This document shows, one piece after another, positions 6,200 to 12,375 of a stretch of DNA of 21,447 nucleotides (the first letter of the stretch is position 1; every line of letters begins with the position of its first letter). The notes under the pieces were generated by a model. The model searched no databases. It worked only from the letters and a program-made list of their open reading frames with translations, and was not told the DNA's origin. A program made the position numbers and the translations under genes. Origin of the DNA: CAISOG01 sp044375625. GTDB lineage: Bacteria > Pseudomonadota > Alphaproteobacteria > CAISOG01. The stretch lies in NCBI GenBank assembly GCA_044375625.1, contig JBILMH010000031.1:1-21447 (forward strand), written 5' to 3'.

Positions 6200-8101
6200 A
6201 TGGACAGGGTGACTCAGGACAAAATCTATGACGTGGTGGTGATTGGCGGTGGCCATGCGGGGACGGAAGCGGCCGCGGCCGCTGCACGTCTGGGCGCATC
6301 CACCCTGCTGGTCACCTTGCAGGCCGACAAAATCGGCGAAATGTCCTGCAACCCCGCCATTGGTGGGCTAGGTAAGGGGCATTTGGTACGGGAGATTGAT
6401 GCGCTGGATGGCATCATGGCGCGGGCAATTGACCTGGGCGGCATCCAATTCCGCACCCTGAATCGCAGCAAGGGCGCCGCGGTGCAAGGCCCCCGCGCCC
6501 AGGCCGATCGCAAACTGTACCGCCAGGCGGTACAAAAACTCCTGCAGGATCAGCCCAATCTAACCATTCTGCAGGATGAAGCCTGTGACCTGCTAACCAA
6601 TGCGGATGGTAGCCAACTGATAGGCATAAAACTGGCCAGCGGTGCAACCATTCGCTGTGGGGCGGCGGTTATTACCACCGGCACCTTCTTGCGCGGGGTC
6701 ATTCATCAGGGTGAGGCCAAAACCTCGGCCGGCCGCTATGGCGAGGCGCCCGCCATCCAGTTGGCCAAGGCGCTGGATCGCCTAAAGCTGCCGCTGGGAC
6801 GCTTGAAAACGGGGACGCCGGCGCGGCTGGATGGCCGCAGCATCGCCTGGGACAGGCTTGACAGCCAGGCGGGGGATCAGCCGCCCCTGCCCTTCTCCTA
6901 TCTTTCGCGTGAGGTTACCAACCCACAAATCGACTGTGGGGTGACCTATACCACCACCGCCACCCATCAATTGATTCAGGATAATCTGCATCGCGCGCCG
7001 ATGTATTCGGGGCAAATCAGTGGCACGGGGCCGCGCTATTGCCCGTCGATTGAGGATAAGGTGGTGCGCTTTGCCAACCGTGACCAGCATCAAATTTTCC
7101 TGGAACCCGAAGGGTTGGACGACCCAACCGTTTACCCCAATGGCATTTCCACCTCTCTACCCATTGATGTGCAGGATGCCTTTTTGCGCACCATTCCTGG
7201 CCTGGAGCAGGTTAAGATCATCCGCTATGGCTATGCGATTGAATATGATTACATCGATCCCCGCGCCCTGAGACCTACTTTAGAGCTTAAAACGCTGTCA
7301 GGACTGTTCCTCGCTGGCCAAATTAATGGCACGACCGGGTATGAGGAGGCGGCGGCGCAGGGCTTGATGGCGGGGGTCAATGCAGCCTTGGTGGCGGCGG
7401 GCGGTGGCCAGTCCTTTACCCTCGATCGTACCCAGGCCTATATCGGGGTGATGATTGAGGATCTTACCCGCCTGGGCACCAACGAACCGTACCGCATGTT
7501 TACCTCCCGCGCGGAATACCGCCTAAGCCTGCGGGCCGATAACGCCGACCAACGCTTGACCGATTTGGGTCTGGCCATCGGCTGTGTCGGGCTAGAGCGG
7601 CAGTGTTATCATCAGGAAAAACAAGAACGCCTAAACGCCAATCGCATCTTACTGCAACAAGCCATTACATCCCCATCAAAGCTAGCCAATCACGGTGTGG
7701 CGGTTAATGCCGATGGCCAGAACCGCAGCGCCTATGATCTGCTATCCTACAGCCATCTTAGCCGCGACCAATTGCAGGCGGTTTGGCCATCTCTTCAAAG
7801 CATTGATGAATCCGATTGGCAGCAACTGGCCATTGAGGCGCTGTATGCGCCCTATCAAAAACGTCAGGCGCAAGAAATCCTTAGCCTGAAGCGGGATGAA
7901 CAACTAACCCTACCCACGGATCTAAACTTCTTTGAAATTGGTGGGTTATCGCAGGAACTTCGACAAAAACTGCAAGAGATACGGCCACGAAATATCGCGG
8001 AGGCCAGTCAGATTCAGGGGATGACACCCGCGGCGCTGGCGGCCATGTTGCGCTATGTCAAAAAGATACCTGGCCAGCCCAATTTGCAACGGGCGGGTTA
8101 A
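6200..8101 (+). CDS. mnmG: tRNA uridine-5-carboxymethylaminomethyl modification FAD enzyme MnmG (GidA)
   Basis: FAD- and NADH-dependent partner of MnmE in wobble-uridine modification. From ATG 6200 the protein has 633 residues, close to the family norm. The FAD-binding IGGGHAGTEAA lies near residues 15-25. CNPAIGGLGKGHLVREIDAL, NRSKGAAVQGPRAQADR, TGTFLRGVIHQGE and the signature PYRMFTSRAEYRLSLRADNA are all intact. The C-terminal helical domain (NFFEIGGLSQELRQKL, PAALAAMLRYVKK) binds tRNA and MnmE in known homologues. Start choice: the frame continues upstream to a TTG at 6170 whose codons are the parS site. ATG 6200 has only a short AAGG just before it, so TTG 6170 cannot be excluded. The gene is followed after 2 bp by rsmG, in a probable operon. 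Confidence 0.96.
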   Translation: MDRVTQDKIYDVVVIGGGHAGTEAAAAAARLGASTLLVTLQADKIGEMSCNPAIGGLGKGHLVREIDALDGIMARAIDLGGIQFRTLNRSKGAAVQGPRAQADRKLYRQAVQKLLQDQPNLTILQDEACDLLTNADGSQLIGIKLASGATIRCGAAVITTGTFLRGVIHQGEAKTSAGRYGEAPAIQLAKALDRLKLPLGRLKTGTPARLDGRSIAWDRLDSQAGDQPPLPFSYLSREVTNPQIDCGVTYTTTATHQLIQDNLHRAPMYSGQISGTGPRYCPSIEDKVVRFANRDQHQIFLEPEGLDDPTVYPNGISTSLPIDVQDAFLRTIPGLEQVKIIRYGYAIEYDYIDPRALRPTLELKTLSGLFLAGQINGTTGYEEAAAQGLMAGVNAALVAAGGGQSFTLDRTQAYIGVMIEDLTRLGTNEPYRMFTSRAEYRLSLRADNADQRLTDLGLAIGCVGLERQCYHQEKQERLNANRILLQQAITSPSKLANHGVAVNADGQNRSAYDLLSYSHLSRDQLQAVWPSLQSIDESDWQQLAIEALYAPYQKRQAQEILSLKRDEQLTLPTDLNFFEIGGLSQELRQKLQEIRPRNIAEASQIQGMTPAALAAMLRYVKKIPGQPNLQRAG

Positions 8102-8103
8102 TC

Positions 8104-8838
8104 ATGCATGAAAACCCGTTGCCCGTTACCATGGTGTCCGATGGTCATGGCCATCGTCCTGATATAACGTTCGAGCAATTTTATGATCTGATTCCTGTTT
8201 CACGTGAAACATGGCAGAAATTCGAAATCTATATCCGACTGTTGCTTGAGGCGCAGCAGCGGTTCAACCTGATTGCCCCCAGCACCATTCCCCAACTTTG
8301 GCGTCGCCACCTGCTGGACAGTGCCCAGCTGTGGCCATTGATACCGCCAGGAACCCGCAGCCTGCTGGATTTTGGTAGTGGCGCAGGCTTCCCAGGGTTG
8401 GTGTTAAGCATCATGGGGGTGCCCGAAGTGCGCATGGCCGAAGGCAATCCCCACAAAGCTGAATTTCTGGAGCAGGTCGGTCGGGAACTTGGCTTAACCA
8501 TCAAGGTGTTAGGGCAACGATTTAACCAATTGTCTCAACAACCTGCCGATGTCATCACCGCCCGCGCCCTGGCTCCGCTTGAGGATTTGCTTGCACTGGC
8601 GCAACCGTTTCGCTATCCTCACACCAGATGTTTGTGGCCAAAGGGTCGTGGATATCAGGCCGAAATTCACCAAGCCAACCAGCGATGGGATGCCACGATT
8701 CGGTTTCACCCAAGCCTGGTACACCAAGGGGGCGTTATTCTTGTCATCGACCATTATCAACGACGCAAAAAAACCGCTCAAAATCATGGCCGTCGCCAAT
8801 CAGAAGGGCGGGGTTGGCAAAACCACCACCGCTATTAA
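8104..8838 (+). CDS. rsmG: 16S rRNA (guanine(527)-N7)-methyltransferase RsmG (GidB)
   Basis: SAM-dependent enzyme that methylates G527 of 16S rRNA. The order of motifs is typical of the alphaproteobacterial form: VSRETWQKFEIYIRLLLEAQ, FNLIAPSTIPQLWRRHLLDSAQL, the SAM-binding LLDFGSGAGFPGL, the acidic MAEGNPHKAEFL, ITARALAPLEDLL and LWPKGRGYQAEI. At 244 residues it is longer than usual. The excess, roughly from KKTAQNHG on, is encoded in DNA shared with the 5' end of parA, so the real enzymatic core ends before the overlap. The codons for VSRET contain a perfect parS site. The ATG at 8104 lies 2 bp after the mnmG stop; an internal ATG at 8131 is an alternative start. Confidence 0.95.
   Translation: MHENPLPVTMVSDGHGHRPDITFEQFYDLIPVSRETWQKFEIYIRLLLEAQQRFNLIAPSTIPQLWRRHLLDSAQLWPLIPPGTRSLLDFGSGAGFPGLVLSIMGVPEVRMAEGNPHKAEFLEQVGRELGLTIKVLGQRFNQLSQQPADVITARALAPLEDLLALAQPFRYPHTRCLWPKGRGYQAEIHQANQRWDATIRFHPSLVHQGGVILVIDHYQRRKKTAQNHGRRQSEGRGWQNHHRY
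8196..8211 (+). promoter_or_regulatory. parS: Perfect parS site inside rsmG
   Basis: TGTTTCACGTGAAACA, 16 of 16 to the bacterial parS consensus and fully palindromic, is embedded in the rsmG reading frame where it encodes VSRET. It lies about 1.4 kb upstream of parB. ParB loading here would start partition-complex formation at this chromosomal region. Sites at this position of rsmG are known in other bacteria with the VSRET signature. Confidence 0.95.
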
Positions 8839-9583
8839 CCTGGCCACCGCCTTGGCCGCCTGTGGTGAGCGGGTGTTGCTGATTGATCTGGATCCCCAGG
8901 GCAACGCCAGCACGGGGCTTGGCATCAGCAACAAACAGCGCGGCTTGACTATCTATCACGCCCTGCTGGGTCAGGCGACGTTGGCACAAACCACCCAACC
9001 AACGGCGGTGCCAGGACTGCATATTTCCCCATCCAACCCTGATCTGGCGGCGGCGGAGGTCGAATTGATTGACCAGCCCCAACGCGAACAGCGGCTGGCC
9101 AGACTGCGCGGCGATATGCAAAACTATCAAACCGTGGTGATTGATTGCCCGCCATCGCTAGGCCTGCTGACCCTTAACGCCTTGATTGCCAGCGATTCGG
9201 TGTTAATCCCGTTGCAGGCGGAATTTTTTGCGCTGGAGGGGTTAAGCCAGCTGTTGCGAACCATTGAACGGGTGCAAAAAACCTATCATCCCGCCCTAAA
9301 GCTGGAGGGAATCGTGCTGACCATGCTGGATCGCCGCAACCGCATCAGCATGCAAATTGAACAGGATGTCCGCCAACATTTTGCCGATAAGGTTTACAAC
9401 ACCAGCGTGCCGCGCAATGTCCGCCTGTCGGAGGCGCCTTCGCATGGCCGACCCGCGCTGGTTTACGATGTCAATTGCGCGGGGTCACAATCCTATATCC
9501 AATTGGCCAAGGAATATTTGCAACGGCAACGCGGCCAAATTCCCCCCTCTAACAACCCTTTACCAATTGATAAGGCAGCCTAA
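8741..9583 (+). CDS. parA: Chromosome-partitioning ATPase ParA (Soj)
   Basis: Walker-type ATPase that binds DNA non-specifically and is stimulated by ParB to move parS regions apart. From the TTG at 8741 the protein has 280 residues. Deviant Walker A KGGVGKTTT starts at about residue 22, LIDLDPQGNAS follows, and Walker B is VVIDCPPSLGLLTLNAL. LQAEFFALEGLSQLL and VLTMLDRRNRIS are also standard. Start choice: ATG 8786 would begin at MAVANQKGG and cut the first beta strand (KIMAVAN). TTG 8741 keeps it, has AAGGGGG about 8 bp upstream, and gives an N-terminus like that of Caulobacter ParA. The frame is open still further upstream, but that is rsmG coding sequence. It overlaps rsmG by 98 bp and is followed after 32 bp by parB. 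Confidence 0.95.
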   Translation: MSSTIINDAKKPLKIMAVANQKGGVGKTTTAINLATALAACGERVLLIDLDPQGNASTGLGISNKQRGLTIYHALLGQATLAQTTQPTAVPGLHISPSNPDLAAAEVELIDQPQREQRLARLRGDMQNYQTVVIDCPPSLGLLTLNALIASDSVLIPLQAEFFALEGLSQLLRTIERVQKTYHPALKLEGIVLTMLDRRNRISMQIEQDVRQHFADKVYNTSVPRNVRLSEAPSHGRPALVYDVNCAGSQSYIQLAKEYLQRQRGQIPPSNNPLPIDKAA

Positions 9584-9615
9584 CGGCACAGCGTTCCGAT
9601 AAGGTTGAGAACAGC

Positions 9616-10539
9616 ATGAGCAAGAAAAATACCCTGGGTCGTGGCCTGGCCGCCCTGTTTGACGATCAGCCAGAGGATTTGCAAGCGCTGGAGGAGGTGC
9701 GGGGCGCATCGCGCAAACTGGCGGTGTCGTTGATTGACAGCAACCCCCTGCAACCCCGTTTGGATTTTGAGGAGGCAGAGTTAACCGAGCTGGCCGCCTC
9801 CATCGGCCGACGTGGGATTTTACAACCGCTGCTGGTTCGTCGTCACCCCCAGGATCCCACCCGTTACCAATTGATTGCGGGTGAGCGGCGCTGGCGGGCT
9901 GCCCAACGGGCGGGACTGACCGAGGTGCCGGTTACGGTTCAGGATCTGGCCGACGATGACTTGCTGGAGGTTGCCCTGTTGGAAAATATCCAACGGCAAG
10001 ACCTGAATCCGATTGAAGAGGCCTTAGCCTATCAACAATTGTTGGCGCAATATGGCTATGCCCAGGAAGATTTGGCCAAGGTCGTCGCCAAAAGCCGCAG
10101 CCATGTTGCCAACCTGCTCCGTCTGCTGAACCTGCCCAGTGAGGTGCAACAGCTGGTACGGCAGGGGAAGCTTAGCATGGGGCATGCCCGCGCCCTGGTC
10201 ACCGCCGACGATCCGCTAAGCATCGCCAAACAGATTATGGATCAAGGGCTTAGCGTGCGTGCGACCGAACGGTTGGTGCAGGGTAAGGAGCTGGATGCTG
10301 ATGAAACGCCCGACCGTGAGGCGGCGCTGCCTAAGGTCAACGGGGCAACCAGCCATGGTCAGATGACCAGCCTGAGCAAAGATGCCGATGCCGTCGCGCT
10401 GGAGCAAACCCTGTGCGACCTGTTGGGCACCAGGGTCAATCTGAAGCTGAACAACGGGCGGGGCGCTATTACCATTCAGTATGATTCGCTGGAAAAGCTG
10501 GATTTTCTGCTAAAACGCCTGACCGCTAGTGGCATCTAG
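9616..10539 (+). CDS. parB: Chromosome-partitioning protein ParB (CTPase, parS-binding)
   Basis: ParB binds parS, uses CTP to slide along DNA as a clamp, and activates ParA. The 307-residue protein has the usual parts in order: N-terminal ParA-interacting segment LGRGLAALFDD (7-17), the CTP-binding ParB/Srx domain with NPLQPR (43-48) and the conserved GERRWRA (89-95), ENIQRQDLNPIEEA, a helix-turn-helix around 148-173 (AQEDLAKVVAKSRSHVANLL) that reads parS, and a C-terminal dimerisation domain ending VNLKLNNGRGAITIQYDSLEKLDFLLKRL. Two parS sites lie 1.4 and 3.4 kb upstream, so it should load on its own operon. The ATG at 9616 has only a weak ribosome-binding site. It is the last gene of the plus-strand run and converges with holA 35 bp away, with no clear terminator between. 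Confidence 0.97.
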   Translation: MSKKNTLGRGLAALFDDQPEDLQALEEVRGASRKLAVSLIDSNPLQPRLDFEEAELTELAASIGRRGILQPLLVRRHPQDPTRYQLIAGERRWRAAQRAGLTEVPVTVQDLADDDLLEVALLENIQRQDLNPIEEALAYQQLLAQYGYAQEDLAKVVAKSRSHVANLLRLLNLPSEVQQLVRQGKLSMGHARALVTADDPLSIAKQIMDQGLSVRATERLVQGKELDADETPDREAALPKVNGATSHGQMTSLSKDADAVALEQTLCDLLGTRVNLKLNNGRGAITIQYDSLEKLDFLLKRLTASGI

Positions 10540-10574
10540 CCGCCCAACCTACCGAACTTTACTGAGAAGTCTGC

Positions 10575-11615
10575 TTAAGCCCTTGCCAGGGATTTGGCCA
10601 GCTGCGGCCGCCACAGGCTCCAATTAACCATTGCCACCATCGGGATGCCGGTTTGCTTAACCCGCTGCTCCGCCACCAGCAAGCCGGACAGCAGTTGATG
10701 CACCTGCGCCAGGCTTAATCGCCGCAACTGATCCTCAAAACCAGGGCGATGGCGAAAAAACAGCTTGGGCTGCAACTGCTCAATCGCCGCCGATTGGCTA
10801 AGGCCGCTGGCCTGCGCGCCTTTAACCGATAACAGCCGCATCAGATATTGTTGCAAGCTACGCAGCACGACCATGGGGGGCAAGGCGGATTCGTCCACCA
10901 GGGCTGCATGACCCGCCAGCCAGGGCAATCGGCCATCCAAATAGGCGTTGATAAATTCCTGCACATCGCTGGCCAGCTGCAGGGTTAGCGCCTGCGTCAC
11001 CAACGGTTCCTCAATCACGGGGTTTGCCCCCGCCAACAAACACAGCCGTGCCAGATCCTGACAAGCCATCAGGCGATCGCTGGGCAGATAGGATTGCAGG
11101 ATATCCAGGGCGGCGGGCGTGGCCGTCTTGTCATGACCTTGCAGATAGCGCTTCACAAAAGCCGTCCGTACCGCGGGGGTTTCGTCATAGCAATCGCGCA
11201 ACCATACCCCCGCCTGGGTTTTGAGGGGTTGCAACCAACGGGCACTGCCATGCTGACCAGGCGCCAACAGCACAATCAGACCGTCGGCAGGGGTGTAACA
11301 GGGGTTGGCCAGAAAAGCAGCAACCAGGGCGCCCGATCGTTCATCGACGCCATCAATTACCGCCAGTTGCCGCCCCTGACTAAACAGGCCAGGGCTGGTT
11401 AGCGCATCTTGCAACCGATACGGTTCCTTAAGCAAAACATCGGCGTCAAAACGGCTGACCGACAGGCTGGGATGCTGACGTTTGACGGCGGCGATTAGAG
11501 CGGCCGCCTCCTCCTCCATCCAGGCATGATTATGGCCGTAGAACACCACCGCCAGGCTACCCTCCAGCTGGGCACAGAGCTGGTCAAAGCCAATCGAACG
11601 ACCCGCCACACTCAC
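10575..11615 (-). CDS. holA: DNA polymerase III subunit delta (HolA)
   Basis: Clamp-loader subunit that opens the beta sliding clamp during replication. The 346-residue protein has the family layout: an N-terminal LAVVFYGHNHAWMEEEAAALIAAV (the degenerate nucleotide-binding fold, lacking a true P-loop), RFDADVLLKEPYRLQDALTSPGLFSQGRQLAVIDGV, a middle domain with SYLPSDRLMACQDLARLCLLAG, and a helical collar domain ending LLSGLLVAEQRVKQTGIP. The start is a GTG at 11615 that overlaps the lptE stop by four bases (GTGA), indicating translational coupling. The lptE-holA order is standard in alphaproteobacteria. Confidence 0.93.
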   Translation of the reverse strand: MSVAGRSIGFDQLCAQLEGSLAVVFYGHNHAWMEEEAAALIAAVKRQHPSLSVSRFDADVLLKEPYRLQDALTSPGLFSQGRQLAVIDGVDERSGALVAAFLANPCYTPADGLIVLLAPGQHGSARWLQPLKTQAGVWLRDCYDETPAVRTAFVKRYLQGHDKTATPAALDILQSYLPSDRLMACQDLARLCLLAGANPVIEEPLVTQALTLQLASDVQEFINAYLDGRLPWLAGHAALVDESALPPMVVLRSLQQYLMRLLSVKGAQASGLSQSAAIEQLQPKLFFRHRPGFEDQLRRLSLAQVHQLLSGLLVAEQRVKQTGIPMVAMVNWSLWRPQLAKSLARA

Positions 11616-12373
11616 GGCTTGGGGGACTCTGGCTTAGGTGACTCTGGCTTAGGGGAGTCCAGCTTGGGGGACTCCGGCTGGGCTGCTGGAGCAGGCTTTG
11701 GCTGCTGCAACGCAATCGCCACCGCATCGGTCACTTGATAGGCCAGATCTTTCAGCGACCGTGCCAGGGCATCATCCTCCGCCGCCTTGCTGGCAAACAG
11801 GGAGTCCAGCACGTTATAGCTGGTGCTGGCGGTCAAGGTGCCCTGATCCAGCACAGAAGAATCGATTGCAGCGGTGGTCGTGGCGGCTCGGGGCGCAGCA
11901 TCCTTACCTGTAGTATCCTTACCCGTAGCTTCTGCTTCTGCCTTTCCAACCTCAGCCGCCGTCTGATTTATCGCCACCAATTTGTAGCGCAAGACGGTGC
12001 GTAGGCGCGATAACGATACCGACGCATCGGAACGGGTGGCCAGGGCGGTTTTTTCGGTGGTCAGGCTGATGTCCAACCGATAAACAGGGCGGCTGGGCTC
12101 ACCCCCCGCGTTCATCAGATCCAGCAAATGGTTGCGCAGCTGTTGCCCGGATCGATCGGGAATCAGCCCAATCTTCACCTGTGCCAACGCCGCCTTAACC
12201 CCGCCCGCTTGGCCAGATTCTTGCCCGCCATCACCGTTCAGGCCATTCGCCGCAGAGCCGTAAATGGGGCGAAAGCCACAGCCCGCAAGATTCAGCAGCA
12301 GGAACAAGGCGACGACAGAGCCTGCCAAGCTGCACCCTGCCCACCTGCGAACATCGTGTCTGGCCGCCGCCAT
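11612..12373 (-). CDS. lptE: LPS-assembly lipoprotein LptE
   Basis: Outer-membrane lipoprotein that plugs the LptD barrel during delivery of lipopolysaccharide to the cell surface. From ATG 12373 it has 253 residues. The signal peptide (VVALFLLLNLAG) ends in lipobox LAGC with the acylated cysteine at 32, directly followed by GFRPIYG, the hallmark of alphaproteobacterial LptE. The body (VKIGLIPDRSGQQLRNHLLDLMN, YRLDISLTTEKTALATRSDA, LRTVLRYKLVAI, STSYNVLDSLFASKAAEDDALARSLKDLAYQVTDAVAIAL) fits the family. An Ala/Thr/Lys-rich insert (about 150-180) and a C-terminal PESPK-type repeat tail are additions not expected in the family core. The open frame upstream of 12373 runs inside leuS and is not used. 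It starts 2 bp after the leuS stop and overlaps holA by 4 bp. Confidence 0.9.
   Translation of the reverse strand: MAAARHDVRRWAGCSLAGSVVALFLLLNLAGCGFRPIYGSAANGLNGDGGQESGQAGGVKAALAQVKIGLIPDRSGQQLRNHLLDLMNAGGEPSRPVYRLDISLTTEKTALATRSDASVSLSRLRTVLRYKLVAINQTAAEVGKAEAEATGKDTTGKDAAPRAATTTAAIDSSVLDQGTLTASTSYNVLDSLFASKAAEDDALARSLKDLAYQVTDAVAIALQQPKPAPAAQPESPKLDSPKPESPKPESPKP
11625..11684. repeat. Four tandem 15-bp repeats in the 3' end of lptE
   Basis: Units at 11625-11639 (GACTCTGGCTTAGGT), 11640-11654, 11655-11669 and 11670-11684. The first two differ at one base; the others are more diverged. Read on the minus strand they encode the P-(E/D)-S-P-K type pentapeptide repeats that form the LptE tail. 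They end about 10 bp from the holA start codon. Confidence 0.85.
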
Positions 12374-12375
12374 CC

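Noticed and set aside
6902..6917. Third parS-like word in mnmG (TTTCGCGTGA)
   Set aside because: It differs from the parS consensus at about six of 16 positions, too many for a credible site.
10540..10574. Bidirectional terminator between parB and holA
   Set aside because: Only a weak short inverted repeat (ACTT/AAGT) is present with no T tract, so I cannot support one.
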